64,000 nucleotides of DNA from Formicarius rufipectus. Taxonomy: Eukaryota > Chordata > Aves > Passeriformes > Formicariidae. Each line of letters starts with the position of its first letter. The first letter of the stretch is position 1. Location of the stretch: the NCBI GenBank assembly GCA_013399695.1, contig VXAU01004734.1, forward strand, positions 199,924-263,923. Direction: 5' to 3'. Made by a program: the position numbers and the translations under genes. This document shows, one piece after another, positions 13,463-27,500 of the stretch. The notes beneath the pieces were generated by a model. It saw only the letters and a list, made by a program, of their open reading frames with translations. It was not told the DNA's origin and did no database searches.

Positions 13463-15994
13463 GTAGTTTATCCCAACAGAAGGATGAGATACAATTGAGT
13501 TGTCCTGGCACCATGTCCTGTGCTTAGTCTTCTAGTTAGCAGCTCATTTTCATGATTTTTGTTCAATTACATTTTTCATTGACTTAATGAAATTGAGTGG
13601 TTTCACACAAATGTCAAAATAACAAACCTGTAGGCTGATCCTGTAAATCTTAATAGGAGAAACAGAAACATACTACCACACAAGATAATTCCAACTAATA
13701 AAACATCTCTGTCTATGAGATTATCTTTCATAATCCTGTTTCTAAGGTTAACTGATTGCATTTAAAAACTTTCTATTGCAGCATCCAGTACATTTCTTGG
13801 TTCCAATATTTTAAAACTTAAAATATCAATATTTCAAAACTTAAAATATCAATATTTCAATTTTTCTCACAGAAGAATTTTTGAACTGTTTTTTTACAGA
13901 AAAGGTTGAAAATCCAGATTTAGGCCGAATAACCTGGAAGGTCTGTAACCAAAACAAGCACTGGTAGGTCACCAACCAAAACAAAATCTGTATAACTTCT
14001 ACAGTTTTAATCTGTAAAACTATGTAAGAACACAAACTAAAATGAAGTGCTGGCCTTTTGGCATCATTGTTGATTTCTGCCAAGCTATTTAGACTGATGC
14101 TTTTCTAAAAATATACTTAATTTCATTAAGCAGGTTCATATTGTTTCTCTTGACAAGAAGTGCAAAATCAATGGAACAGGGGAAGCAGCAAGTAAATAAT
14201 AAACCTCAACAATTAACTGAGCTCCAGGACATTCAGCTCTCTTTAACATTAAAGAGTGTTAAGGTGTTGTTCCCTATGCAATCCATAACACTGTGGCTCT
14301 ATTCCATAATACTTTACTAGAGAATATAATTTACAGTCACTCAGTCAATTTGGGATATGATTTCAACACCATCCAGGATAAATTTAGGAATTAAACTGCA
14401 GACAGAAAAGTTGATGTACTTAGGACAGCCCATTCAGCTGAATTGACATCTTCATCACAGTTAGTTAAGTATTTATAGAACACAAAATGATACCTAGATC
14501 ATATTATGAGGGGAAGCTCTGACAAAACTGTTCATTTGTGTGTCATCACCTCACCTGCTTTTTACTCAATGAATTGTATGAAAACTCCAGGACTGGCCTT
14601 GATGGCAAGGTGAACATTTCACTAAAAATACCCTGAGAGAGAACTAGGCATCTTAATCTGAATTATGAGGGATCAAAATAAGCAGTTGGAGACCAGATTT
14701 CTGATGATTTTATTAGGGTGCTATACCTCCCTCTTTCAGCAGCACCTGTATTTCCAGAGTAGTGCCACAAATGAGCCCTGGTTTCTTGTCTCATGCAATC
14801 TAATGCAGAGTTTCATCTTGCCTCTGAAGTCCAAATATTATCTGAGTATTTTTAAGAAAAAATAGAAATTTTTGAAAAAACTTGCCAATCACTTACTCAT
14901 CATGAAGTTATCACAGACTTTCTTGTGGAACAGGGTGGGGAATCACAGTTATCATTATGCATGACAGTATCCTTATAACTGTACCAATCCTTTCATAGTG
15001 TGAATTAAGGATAAAGGATGATACATGTTTTAAGCCACTTTGTGAATACTGTTAAGAAAATGCTGTTTAGGGAAAGAGTTCAGCGTTCTACAGCATTAGT
15101 GAAGGTTTTCTCTTATGTTATTTTTGTAAGACAACAATCCCTCTCATGCTGAAGATATTTTCCTTTCAAAATCAAACTTTATTTGAAAGAATACACTCTT
15201 ATTAGAAAAGGCAAAGAAGAAGCTTGGAGAAATGCTTCAAAATACCTATTTTCCAGGACACACACTGGGGTGAAAATGAGTTATTGTTATTTAATATATT
15301 TGAAGATATTAAAATGCCTTTGAACTACTTAAGAACACAAATAATTGGTTCCTATTTCTCTATTTCTGTTAGGCAAATGTGACATTTAAGTTTTTATGAT
15401 CAAAGCTAAAATAGGAGGTTTTCCTATTGATGGTTTGGGCATCAAATTAGTCATTCAAATTGACAGATCTCCAATACTGTAGTGAGCTGTTAAGCCTTGT
15501 TGTACAGATAGGAAGAAAAGAGGTAACACATTCACCTGAGAAGTGCAGAAGGGATCTCAGTGACCTGGAATCTGGGCATGTCCAACCCTATGAACGGTTT
15601 TACTGTCAAGCATGTATGCCAGACCACTCCAAAACAGCTTTTCAGGGCTCTTCAGTCAGACAGACCCAAACTTTTTTTGTGATACAGTCACAACTGCAGG
15701 AGCACCCCTTGTCCTGGGAAGAGGCTCTGAACAAAAACACAGTCTGAAGTTTTCACTGGTTTTACCTCAGGAAAAACACTAGAACCACTCCAGTTCAGCA
15801 AAGAAGCCAAGTCAGGGCTAAACACAGGCAGGTAATCAAGGTTCAGGCATAAGAGGATCCAACAAAATGTGGCTCCAATATACACTTTATTAATTCAGAA
15901 AGAAAATTTTGCCTACCCTGAAAGGGTCTCCTTGTTAGAAAGATGGACTATCTTTAATTAAATGCAAGAACACACTTTTATGCAAGAAATTTGA
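13463..15994. other. Intergenic DNA, no gene seen
   Basis: AT-rich sequence without a supportable gene. A 23-bp unit (AAAACTTAAAATATCAATATTTC) occurs twice in direct tandem at 13813-13858. A 95-codon frame near 15460-15747 has no recognisable domain and I treat it as chance. Confidence 0.55.
13813..13858. repeat. Two-copy 23-bp tandem repeat
   Basis: Two back-to-back identical copies of a 23-bp AT-rich unit are directly visible. No function is evident. Confidence 0.85.
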
Positions 15995-16740
15995 TTGTAT
16001 GAGGGCCAACAAGGTGAAGTGCCAGGTTCTGCACTTGAGGAACAACTACTCTATGCAGAGTCGGAGCAGAGTGGCTGGAAACCTGCCTGGTGGAAAAGAC
16101 CTGGAAGTGTTGGTCAACACCTGACTGGACATGAGCCAGCATGTGCCCAGGTGGCCAAGAAGGCCAATGGCATCTTGGCCTGTATCAGGAATAGCGTGGC
16201 CAGCAGGACCAGGGCAGTGATCACCTCTCTGTATTCAGAGCTGGTGAGGCCACACTTCAAACCCTATATCTAGTTGTTGGTCCCTCAGTCAAAGAAGGGC
16301 ATTGAGGTGCTGGAATGTGTCCAGAGAAAGCCAATGGGGCTGGTGAAGGGTCTGGAGCACAAGTCCTATGAGAAGGGACTGGGGATGTTTAGCTGGGAGA
16401 AAAGGAGGCTCAGGGGAGCCCTATCATTCACTACAGCTGCCTCAAAGGAGGTTGTAGCCAGGTGGGAATCAGTCTGTTCTCCCAGGTAACAAGTGACAGG
16501 ATGAGAAGAAATGCCCTCAAGTTGTACCAGGGGAGGTTTAGATAGGATATTAACAAAAATTTCTTCACTAAGAGGGTGGTCAGCTATTGGAATAGGCTGT
16601 CCAGGGAAGTGGTGGGAATCACCATCCCTGGAAATGTTCAAAAGGTGTGTGAACGTGGCACTTGGGGATATGGTTTAGTGGTCAACACGGCAGCAGGTTA
16701 ATGGCTGGACTCCTGCCAACCTTAACAATATACGACTCTA
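15995..16740 (+). mobile_element. CR1 LINE, 3' part, sense +
   Basis: Sequence typical of the CR1 ORF2 end and 3' UTR. It includes the stretch that decodes as cell-surface-like 'VAKKANGILACIRNSVASR' around 16150-16205, the 'GLEHKSYEKGL' segment near 16350, and the 3' UTR pattern of grouped TTCTTCAC and AGGCTGTCCAGGGA. The reading frame is interrupted by stops (for example near 16273), so the copy is dead. The 3' terminus is degenerate. Confidence 0.9.
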
Positions 16741-17985
16741 ATTAAGACCACAGGTAGAAATCAATCTTGTCTCTAAAACCATGACAATTAATTGTAGTAA
16801 GAAGTTACATGCCCAATGCTGACATTACAAATTATGAGACAGCATGTTCTCTGACAGACATTTCAGCTTTGGGAAATTAGGCAGAAATAGGAGACTTGAA
16901 GTGCTAAATAAAAGGACATACAGGGATGTGATAATGAGGAAAATCTGTTTGTTTGGTTTTCCCTGAGATTTTTTCCTTCATGTTAGCTCTGCTGCTACTA
17001 GATACAGTAGAAAGAAGAAAAACTAAACAAAACAAAACCACACTACAAACCAACAAAATAGAACAAAACCTCTCAGAGCTCCTCTCAGGGTAAGGACAGT
17101 CCATCAGAAATCAAACCCACCCATAGATGCAAATCAACTGACTAGCAGTGAATTCAATAGAGCGTCACCAAATTACACTTCCTAGCATGTAAATTACCTT
17201 TGGGGTGGTGGTATAATTTTGATGGCATAAAGGATGAAGCTTTAAAAGTTTCCTCTGTTGGCTCGGTCTTGCTAGCATAAATCAGTTTTTATAACAGAAA
17301 ATTCTCCCATGTTTCGATGACTACTTCTTGCCATTGTCTATGAAAAGATGTTCTGAATTAAAAAATTCAGGAACATAGTCAAAGTCCAGTTCCTGCAAAC
17401 TTTCCATTAAAGGTTTTTTGTAATTTCTGTTTAACACATGTAACAACTACTAGCAATAGGAAGATGAAATTCACACTCTCATTCTAAGTCACTGTATCAC
17501 AAAGATCTCTGATTTAATTTAACAGTGAGAAAATTGTGAATAAGCATTTTGCTGACAGGATTGCAATGACATAGCGCAAATCAAGGACACAAAACTTTCC
17601 ACAGGTACAGAAGCTGAAGGGTTTGGATTGGTTGTTTTTTTTTTCTTTTTGGAGTAGGGATGTGGATCTTAAAAGTATCAACATGTTAGCCTAAAGCTGG
17701 AAAAAGACAACAGCAGAACAGACTTCTTTCCACATCCATGAGATTTTTCTCTTTGGCATTATAGCAATAATCCTTCTATACCTTAATAATGAAATAAAAC
17801 TATATAGAGTAAGTTCAAACCCTCTTGCCTCTCTCCCAAAGACAGAGAGACTATAAGGCAGACAGAAAAACCTCACTGTAAAGACAATTATTCTCCAAGA
17901 AACCAAAAATTGCCTTTAAGAGCATCAGTTACAGATCCAGGACACTTTTTCTTCCTATACTCTGGCTGACATGAGCACTGAAGCT
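16741..17985. other. Intergenic DNA, no gene seen
   Basis: AT-rich intergenic sequence between a CR1 and an LTR. No coding or RNA gene is recognisable. Confidence 0.5.
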
Positions 17986-18735
17986 TGTGCAGGTTTAAAG
18001 GTGAACTGGCAAGAGAAATGAACCCAACTGAGAAAGGGATTGCAAGTCAGAATAACAACTTCACAAAAAGATCACAATAAATACACTGATACAGAAGGAA
18101 AATCCATTTGACCCACAAAAACAGATGTGCAGCCCAGCACAGCACGAGCAGAATGGAGCTCACCAACTCCTGTGCTGAGCACCACGTGGGCCCCCTGAGT
18201 TCAAAGTAAAAAGAAAGAAGAAACCTGCTGGTGAAAATGATGGTCAGTCTGGTCAAGAGTCACAGTCACATTGAGGCTCTGTTCCTCCTCTGGATCCAAC
18301 AAGTGGTCCCAGTCCCAAATCCCCAATCTTATATATGCTTCTGCTCAGATGGGAACTCCCAGTCCCTCCCCCAGGGTGGAGAGTTCCACAATGGGTGATT
18401 TACTCTGTGAGGTCAATCATGGCATATTTTTGGCATCCCTGATGGCCCAGTAGCAGACATGACCCCTCAGGTGGGTGTGAAGGCACTAATGGCTCCCAGA
18501 AGGGGAGTTATCACATCTGAGTCATAGGTGTGAAGACAGGAAAACTGCTTTATCCTACAGAAGTCCCTAAACACCCATCTTGTACCCTGAGGGGTTGGGT
18601 GTGCCCTGGGCAGCTGCTGCAAATGATCCATTGTGAGCAGTTCATGAGAAAATGACATAGAGGGTTTAGAATACACACCTACGCAGTGACAAATTGATCC
18701 TGGCTACTGTAACCAGGGCAAACCTACAGCCAAAT
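17986..18735 (-). mobile_element. Solo LTR, family A, minus orientation
   Basis: The reverse complement of this block aligns over its whole length by eye with 60385-61170. Shared landmarks in order are CAGCAGCTGCCCAG, CCTGAGGGGTCAT, a CCACCCTGGRGGAGGG block, a TATA-box-like GCATATATAA, and AGCACAGG. The 3' edge carries a CCTTTAAACC motif, as in avian ERVL-like LTRs. No gag/pol/env sequence adjoins it, so it is read as a solo LTR. The borders are approximate to about 20 bases. Confidence 0.7.
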
Positions 18736-19079
18736 TTCTGGACAATGCTGCCATCCCCGCCTAGAGGATTGGAGCTCAGAGACATTGCATGAAGCAGGCC
18801 AAAGAAACAAAATCCTGAGAATTATTTCTGGAAAGACTTGGAGTCATCATGGCTGAGAGGCTCCATAATGGTCTTCCTTCTCTCTACTTCTTTAAACATT
18901 TCCCTAAATACGGTTGCAAAAAAAGAAGCATCTTTAGACTATAATGAAACAAAGAATGTGTTGCATGTGCTTCATGTCTCCTACTTCTCCCCTACTGAAT
19001 GCATTCCTGCTGTCCAAAAAGGCCCTCTTGAATCTCGATTCCACAAATCTGAATGAGCTCTGGGGGAGCAGGCTTTGCA

Positions 19080-20010
19080 GAATCACAGAATGAGTAAGGC
19101 AGGAAGGGACCACAGTGGCCCACGTAGTCCAGTCTCTCTGCTCAGGTAAGGTTCCCTCGACCATGTTACTCAGGAGTGTGTCCAGATGGCTTTTGAATAT
19201 CCCCAGGGAAGGAAACTCCATAGCCTCTCTGGACAGCCCGTTCCAGTGCTCAGCCACCCTCACATTAGAGAAGTGTTTCCTCATGTTCAGGTGGAACTTC
19301 ATCCATTCCAGTTGCTGCCTATTGCCTCTCATCCTATCACCACTGAGAAGAGCCTGGCTCCTACATCTCACTACCTCCCATTTCAGATACTGATAGATGG
19401 ATAAACTCCCCTCTCAGTCTTCTCTCCTCAAGGCTAAACAGTCCCAGCTCCCTCAGCCTTTCCTCATAAATGAAGTGCTCCAGTCCCACTATTGCCTTCC
19501 ACTGGACTTGCTCTGGGAGCTCAGTGTCTCTCTTCTACTGAGGAGTTTAGAAATACACACAGCACTCTAGATGTGGCCTCACCAGGGCTGAGTAGAGGGG
19601 CAGGATCACCTCTCATGACCTGCTGGCCACTCTCTTCCCAACGCACCCCAGGATACCACAGCCTTGTGTGACAAGGACACAGTGCCAACTCACGGACGAC
19701 TTGTTGCCCACCAGGACCCCCAGGTCCTTCTCCGGGGAGCTACTTCCCAGCAGGTTGGCCCCAGTCTGAACTGGTGCATGGGGCTATTCCTCTCCAGTGT
19801 AGGACTCTGCACTTGCCTTCCATGAATTTCAGAAGGTTCTGTCTGCCCATGTCTCCAACCTCACTTCCAGAGCTTGCCTATGAGGATATACTGGGTGACA
19901 GTGTCAAAAGCCTTGCTGAAGCCCAGGTAGACAACACCCACTGCTCTCCCCTCATCTATCCAGCCAGCCATTGTAGAAGGCAACCAGCTCCAATTTGACA
20001 TCTTCCATAG
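19080..20010 (-). mobile_element. CR1 LINE, 3' part, sense minus
   Basis: On the plus strand it begins with the inverted CR1 tail AATCACAGAATGAGTAAGGC and then follows the CR1 3' UTR and ORF2 end in reverse, including the segments CAGCCACCCTCACATTAGAG and AGCCCAGGTAGACAACACCC. Several stops and indels break the frame. Open frames of up to 145 codons here are shadows of the repeat. Confidence 0.9.
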
Positions 20011-21299
20011 CTAAAATGGCATGGTAGTAAACCATACAAGCTCATAAAATACAGTCCTTACGTCTGCCAAGTATAAGGAAAATCAACCAATTAGCCAACA
20101 ACCTGATATGAAAAGTGGGGAAGTCCAACATTCCTTTAGTGAACTGCAATAAATCGTGATTCAGATGATCACCAATAGCACATCACAAAGTGAGAGATTA
20201 ATTATTAAATAACTCGGGGTTGAACACATACACCCCCCACCCCCCATTCTAAGGAAAGGAGAGCCAAACATTTATGGCACCAGCCGACACACACTAACAC
20301 AGTTTGTTTCCCTGGCTTAAAGACATTCCTACATTAATGCCTACACAGGTCAGAATTTCAATGTAAGCTTCTTCAGAGAAGCCAAATGCACTGGAAATTC
20401 TTTATGCATTTATTTGCCACATATTGCACCCAGCAGTATAGTAGAAAGATTCTTGTTTTACACATGAAGCACTGAAACATAGAGGTGCTTAAGGCCAGCC
20501 CAGTAAGCTATTTAGCCACCTCATCTCAGTTGAGTTCAGCATACCTGTCTGTGCCCAAATGATTTGAACTGGGTCATTTATGATGCTTGCTCTAGGTGCA
20601 ATATATTTATTCCATGGCTTATGAACTTGAAACAATGTCAGTCTTACATGTAGTCACTGCCCTGTGCTCATTTGAGAATTGCCATTTAAGAAAGACTGTA
20701 AAAAAAATCTCACCCCCTCACAAGTGTTAACTGAGGTCCATTGCTTGTTCCCAGCTTTGCTTTTCTTAGGAATGCAGAGTAATACATTTTTCCACAGCTC
20801 CTTAGCACCCTCTATGGTTTTCTTTTTCTAATCATAATTTGACTTTTTTTGAATTGCCATGGCATTAAAAAAATATCAGACTATATGTAAAGACTTTTTC
20901 AAAAGCAGCATAAAAATAAGGATCAGTAATGTTGTGTGTAAACAGAAAGCAAGGAAAACAACAGAAGGTTATGTTACCATACCATTAAAAAAAAAAAAAA
21001 AAGAAAGAGGAAAATCAAAAAGAACATCAAGGGACTCAAAACTGATGGAAATAAGAGGCAGTGTATGTGGGAGTGTCACAATGTTTATTCCAAGGTTATT
21101 TGATTGATCACATCCTATATCAGATAAAATAAAAGGGAGAGAAACACATAAATATAAACCCTGAATAATTACCATCAGCAAAGACAGCAACCAGGAAAAA
21201 AATAGAGCCAAAAACATTTGGCCATTCACAGTGATTGCTGGGCTACCAAGAAATGGCAGACTACATTGGTTTAGGTTGGGATAGAACTAGTCTTCTTCA
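20011..21299. other. Intergenic DNA, no gene seen
   Basis: Unremarkable AT-rich sequence with a C-rich run near 20231-20247 and a poly-A tract of about 17 at 20986-21002. No gene is supported. Confidence 0.5.
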
Positions 21300-21791
21300 T
21301 AATAGCTCGCATGGTGCTGTGTTCTGAATGTGTGACCAAAACAGTGTTGGCAACACAGGGATGTTTTTGTTACTGCTGGGCAGCACTTCCGGTGTCAAGG
21401 CATTACTCTCACACTGTCCCTCCAGCAAATAGGTTGGGGGTGCACAAGAAGTTGGTAGAGGACACAGCTGAGCCAGCTGACCCCAACTGACCAAAGCAAT
21501 GTCCCGTATCATACAGCATCATGCTGACCTCAGGGAAAAGGAGGAAGGGGAGGGCATTTGGAGTTATGCAGTCTGTCTTCCCAAGTGAGCCCTGCTTTCC
21601 TGTGAATAGTCTAACATCAGCCTGCTCATGGAAAGTAGTGAATGAATTCTGTATTGTGCTTTGCTTGCACATACAGCTTTTGCTTTACTTATTAAACTGT
21701 CCTGCTTATTAAACTAGCTCAGCCCCCAGGTTTTTTCACTTTTAGCCTTCTGATTCTCATCCCCCCCACAAGGCGAGGCAGAGTGAGCAGC
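21300..21791 (+). mobile_element. ERVL-type LTR, family B, 3'-truncated
   Basis: This matches the avian ERVL LTR pattern and the second copy at 51641-52109. Shared landmarks are a TTGTTA-TTGCTG-GC-GC start block, AGCCAGCTGACCCC followed by ACTGACC, TGTCTTCCCAAGT, AGCCCTGCTTTCCTG, GTGAATGAATTC, and TATTAAACTGTC as a likely poly(A) signal. The terminal part with GGTTAAA..CATGACA seen in the other copy is missing, so it is truncated near 21791. Confidence 0.75.
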
Positions 21792-23633
21792 CTCAAGCTT
21801 ATCAAGCTCAACTCACAACACAGGGGAAGTACAACTTGTAAAATTATAAGCTGCAAACCTCAGGGGCCAGTATGTTGGAGGGAGTTGGTAGAAATAGGCA
21901 AGTGAAGAGGATGTGGTCCCCTGAGATTGTTTTATACAGGTCCTGTATGTGGACACAGCTGAAGGCATAGCTTGTCTGAGGCAGTCTCTGAGCAGCCCTG
22001 TCAATGTCCTGTGTCTGGAAGTGCCTCTGAGAGACAAACTCTGGTCGAACCTGCAAGTGGGAAAGCAGCAACTACATCACTGAGCCCATGGCAAACACAT
22101 CCCTGATACCCACACCCATGAGACTGGGTTCCAGTAGCTGTGCAGGAGTCCTGGGCCAGAGCTGCTGAGGTGGTAACCAGGTAACATCCCACAACAGAAG
22201 TGCGTGTTCAGAGAACAGTACTGAAGAGAACCTGAATGGTCTCACAGTTATTTTGTAGTCCCATCAGCAGCTCCTAACCTTTTTGTCTTGGTGGCTTAAG
22301 CCACAACCGTAATTTTCTGGCATAAAACAATTGGTTCACTGTGTGGAACCAACTAGGGCTGATAAACGGTTCTTCTCCTTGCTGGTGTTTAGGAGCAGGA
22401 AATGAGGCTGTCCCAAGACTGAGGAAGCAAGAAGCAGAGGATGACCACAATGCAGGCCAGGCAGCACCTCTGCAACAGGTGCACCTCTGTGCACAGGCCC
22501 ACAGAATCTGAACCAGGCAGGCAGAACCAAGTGGTGAGAGCAGCAGCTCCCATCTGAAACCAATGTAGGAAATCCAAACACCCATTCAGAAACAGGGTTG
22601 GGCCCAGGCATAGTTTAGGGGAATACAGGATGACGCAGTCTGAAATGGACGTGCCACTGCATACCCTTGACAGGTACCAGCAATATTCTCACATTTTTTT
22701 ATTTATTACAAAAATAATCTTAGAAAAGCAACCATTTTCTTGGAATTGTAACTTCTGATCTCTTAAAACTAACCATCAGAGCCTGCGCAGCTGAGAGGTC
22801 ATTATCACTGGTTTATATACTATTCCATAAAAAGTTATTTCGATCAGGTTATACTATACACATATTTTTCAAACAGAAACCCAAACATTTCAAAGCTTAC
22901 TTTCACAGTGCACATTCTGTATTGTATTCTGATAATTTTTTCCTTCTCCCCAGGAGAAAACCCAGGAAAAACCACATAGCTCTTACCATGCAGTTACTGT
23001 AATTTGGGGTACACCTACTTTCACCTTACACAGATTTTTGGTGTAAGTGAAGCTGCCCAAGGAAACTAACAGGATTTGGAAGATGTTTCCGGGTTAGTCT
23101 GATGGTAATAGTGAAAGAAGGCAAAGAAGAGTAAGATCTCCAGGCCACTGCCTGTCCTTCAGTCTTTTCTTGACCATTTGCATCAGCAAGAACAAAAGAT
23201 TCATTGCTCTCTCAAGCTCAATGCCCCTTGAAAAAACAAAACAAGCAAATAAAAAACCAACCAAACAAACAAAAAAACCCCAACAAACAAAAAAAACCCC
23301 AGCACTCCTGACAATGACAAGTTTCTTCCTAGCAGAAACTCCCAGTCCCATCTGGCAGCAAAGACTCACTCACTAGTTCTAAAACAACCAAAGGCTATAT
23401 GGAACATGTCAGGATAACAAATCACACATGGAAGAACGAGGAAAAGACCTCAGAAGATAACCAGGAACTAGAAGCAGGGGCAGCACTTCCATGGGTGAGA
23501 CTTAGTCATGCTCTTGGCTGCTTGGCATTACAGCCTAGATGCAATCTCACCATGTCTGACCCCATGACAACACAGGCTGTACAATGCTTTCCACCTGGAA
23601 AGGGGAAAAATGTGCTGCACAGATAACATGCCC
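21792..23633. other. Intergenic DNA, possible old repeat remnants
   Basis: The part at 21792-22620 is richer in GC than its surroundings and could be a decayed internal fragment of the adjoining ERVL-type element, but I recognise no retroviral domain. An AAAC/AAACC-rich tract lies at 23228-23300. No gene is supported. If HUS1 uses a poly(A) signal further down than I propose, part of this stretch would be its 3' UTR. Confidence 0.4.
23228..23300. repeat. AAAC/AAACC low-complexity tract
   Basis: A degenerate A-rich tract with repeated CAAACAAA and CCCC interruptions. It produces a spurious valine/phenylalanine-rich frame on the minus strand. Confidence 0.8.
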
Positions 23634-23639
23634 TTTATT
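23634..23639 (-). terminator. HUS1: Candidate HUS1 poly(A) signal AATAAA
   Basis: The plus-strand TTTATT reads AATAAA on the minus strand, about 820 bases after the HUS1 stop codon. It is the first canonical hexamer I noted downstream. Variant hexamers nearer the stop or further signals near 22.69-22.71 kb could be used instead. Confidence 0.35.
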
Positions 23640-24461
23640 TCACACCACTTGCTGTGTTCACGCATGTCCTCGTATGAGACTCATTCTCTACACAGAGATT
23701 TTCACTGCCCACATTAACAAAGTAATCCAGACTGTGTAGCTCATCCTCTCAGGCCAAGAGCTAAACAAAGAGTAAGCAAAACCAGAGCTACTGAGTTATG
23801 TTGGAGCAAGTCAGATCAAAAGATACAATCAGATACAAAGAGATGCTGCTGGACTGTTGGTGCTCCTCAGCATCTGTTACATCCTGTTACTTGCTGGCAG
23901 TCACATTTCTGCTGCACATTTATCAGCATCAAGTCCACACACATCACTCCTGGAACAGAATTTAATTAGTGCCACTTCAGGAGGGCTGTGGGTACCTGTT
24001 CAGGTAAATAGCAACCAGAGGGCTCTGCTGCTCCATGGAAGTATGATGGCTTGCTCAGATATCCCTTAACTTGGAGCTGCATTGTCCAATACTCAACACA
24101 CACAGCAGCAGCTCGAGAAATCAAATTCTACCTTTATGTTTTCTGATGAGACTGAAAGAGTTCATTGCCTTCCCCACAGCTCAAAGCATCCCAAAAGCAC
24201 ATTCAAGTTTCAGTTTTGTTTCCCCTAAGACTGAGATATGACAGCTCTCCAGCTTTGCATCCTTTGTAGAATGTAACTCTTCACAAAAATGGCTTTCTGG
24301 ATGAGGAGGTATTTTAAATAATGTCATAAATATTGAAATAATGCCCATCTGATGGCTGCTTCCAAAAGTGTCTCATGTGACACTATTCCAGCAACTCAGG
24401 AAAGATTTCAGACTTCATAGAAAAGGCCTCAGGCTGGAAAACAACCAAGATTCCAAAATAC

Positions 24462-24544
24462 TCAGGCAAGTGCTGGAATAAAATACTGAAGTGAAACATC
24501 CTCATGGAGCAAGATGAAGTGGACAATTCTTTTACTTACAATAT
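24462..24544 (-). CDS. HUS1: HUS1 coding exon 8 (last)
   Basis: Acceptor CTCTTTTACAG, then a split Asn codon and NIVSKRIVHF, ending LQYFIPALA and TGA. The C-terminal strand of the clamp fold is intact. Confidence 0.95.
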
Positions 24545-27500
24545 CTGTAAAAGAGAAAAAAAAAAATAAAACACAAATCCAGCTTCAGGCAGGAAAAATA
24601 TTTTCTACAGAATGCCACCAAAAGAATACAATGATTCCACTACTTCTGACAGAAGGATGGCTAGATATATTTAGGTCCTTGAGGATCTAGGAAGCATTAA
24701 TAGTCTGTGAAAGCTGATACCAAAAAGCAAATATGTAATGCAGAGGTTTATAATGCTATATCCATTATTTAAATCTTCCTTCGGAAATTCTAATGCTCTA
24801 AACCAAAATACACAGATGTTCTCAGGAAAAGCATACAGAGTTATTACAGTAAGATATAAACCACTACAAAGGCTTCTGCTAGAAAGAACATATTGTTTCT
24901 ATGGCTAGAAAGACTAGGTGTATAAAAAGCCTTCTGGTGTTAGAATCTGTGTAAGAAGGCATCGAAAGGAAAAAAAAAAACAAAACCACAGAAAACCATG
25001 ACAGTAAATTCCAGTTTCTCTGCTAGAAACGAAGGACTTTAAGACTTTTAAAAAATAATACCCCAAAATAATAATAAAAATTAATAACTTCAAAGACAAC
25101 AGGAAGACAACCATGATCAGTCAGTCTGATTATTCAGCTTGATAAAAGGCCTTGACTTATTTTATTTTCTTATTCCCAAAATGCCTAAAGCCTGAAGCTT
25201 ACTGCCTAAAAATCTAAATATTAGAAGTCCTTGTGTACAATAAAAATAGTTGAGTTGCAAACAGACAAAACAGAAGATACGCTGCTCTGCTTAGACTATA
25301 AGTATGGCAAACATCCCTCCCTGGAGTTCTCAAAGAGAACTGCTGAACTTACTGCACAATGCTTTTGTGGGATTGACCTGCTGTCCAGCAAGCAGCTGCT
25401 GCAGCTTCTTGATGTCTATGCGTGCCTCAGCCATAGTGTCCGGATCTCTGCCTTGAGCAGAACTTTGACATCCATCCTCTGATGCTACAAGCATAAGAAC
25501 ACAACACACAGTCAATGGATTGGGAGTTTCAACACCTACAGGGACACAGCTGAGTGCACTGGAACTAAAATGGCTTGTTTTACAGAAACAGTAGTGCAAG
25601 GAAAAGAAAGCACAGTTCTCCCATAATTCTATCAAGAATATTGGAAGAGACTCCCCACCCACCTAAACACAAAACAGCCACTGGTCACTTTTTAAGATTT
25701 CATTTGAAGACTTTAAAGTACTTGATGTTACTTTCTACAGAGTAAAAAGTGTAATGAGATCAGACAGACACAAGAGGTAGCAAACAGAGAAACTCACCCC
25801 AGGCAGGATTTCCCAGGTCTTTAAAATGTGTTGTTACAGATACTAAGTCAGTTTCTATTTTCAAGTTCATTTCTCCACTCAAGTTTGCTTCAATTACCTG
25901 CAATACAATCAATCTCAACTTTAGGCAATCCACTTTCACACTGCAGAATTACAGAGGAATACAGTTCAGTTTTGTTCAAATAGAAGCTTCCAGAAACATT
26001 TCAGTGCAGGCCAACCATACTTTCTGAACATGGTTTGAACATTCAAAGGTTCATCTACAAAATACACTTATCATCATTCCTATATGAATTATCCTAGATC
26101 AAACTCTCAGAAATTATGAAAAGAAAGAAATTTAGTTGCTCTCCCATACTTTTGAAACAAGTATTGGCTTTGGGAAATTCATGGGCTGAGGAAAATACTT
26201 CAGAAACGAGAGACAAACTGAAGAAATTTAAAGATTCCTGCATTTCCATTCAGCTTCTCAACAAACAGAAAGAAACCTACACAGGTCATATGACACACGC
26301 ATGAAATGGGATGCACCAACAGCTGACATGCAGTTACAATGCTGCTTTACAAAACTTAAAACCAGGCAACCACTACATCAGATCAGTAACTCCTAGAAGG
26401 ACTTTGAACCGCTAGAAATTCTGGAAGAGTGCTGAAAGCTTTCAGATTCCACCCTGACCAAGTGTCCAGCCAGAAGGAGACTATATATGACCTTAAATAA
26501 ACCCCAAGCAAATCAGAGGATTCCTAAAGCACAACCGTGAGAACTTCATTTCTGTGATTAGAAGAATTCTCAATGATTGTAAAAAAGATTCATCACAACC
26601 AGAATCTCCCAGAGAATGGAGATGCCAAGCTCCCAAGCAATGGCCAACTGCTATCTGAAATTGCTTCTAAGCCCATTTTGCAGCATTGATCTTGAGCAGT
26701 TTTATTTCCAGGATGCATCTAGCAAAAATAATCAACTGTCATACTTCGTGGTTTTGTTCTTTAATATCATGAAAGCAAGGCACTTGGTAAAGTGGGTATG
26801 TCCAGTTTTGAAACATTACTTCTTCTGAGTGCTGCTGAACAGCAAAATTCAATTCCATCATACAGCTATCCAGTGTGAGAAAAGATCCTCAGCTCCGGAA
26901 ACAAAGCACTGTGCTTCAGTTTGTGTAAGCATTTCCACTGAGGACGTGGGGGAAGAAATTAAAAATTAAACCCCCCCAAAAGACTGACAAAGGAAAATAG
27001 TTTGAACTGTATTTGCAGGATGACTGCCAAATACAAAAATGCCAGAAAACCAGGGTAAACTTCCAAGTCTTGGAAAACTGAGACTGTCCCAATTTCAGGA
27101 TTCTCAGTTAACAGAAAATGTTCTATTTATCAAAACTGGTATGAATTGAGCCCAAACCCACACTATTCCAAAGCTCTACACTTACTTTCATGTCACTCAA
27201 TTCTGGTGACTGTGAGCAAAAACAACTAAATAAAAACCCCAAAGCCCTTTCCTGTCCTACTGCAGAGGAATTCTTTCAATGGAAGGCACACCAGCAGTCC
27301 AGAAATCCATGGCAGACTGGAAACCCACCATGTCAGTATCTAAAGCACAGTCTGACATCCAGGAGCTAAAGGTAGAATTTCCTTTAAATCCTACCTCAAG
27401 TTTACATAAAGTTCATTCACACAGACACCTAACACAGGACTCACCTAATAGACATTTTTTTAATGAAAGCACCTGGAATCTCCAGTTAGTTTCCTGAAGG

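Noticed and set aside
15995..16641. Frames resembling a CR1 polypeptide
   Set aside because: Recognised as a dead CR1 ORF2 end, interrupted by stops, not a host gene.
18934..19404. 145-codon minus frame and overlapping plus frames
   Set aside because: They lie wholly or mostly inside a CR1 LINE 3' region and are repeat shadows.
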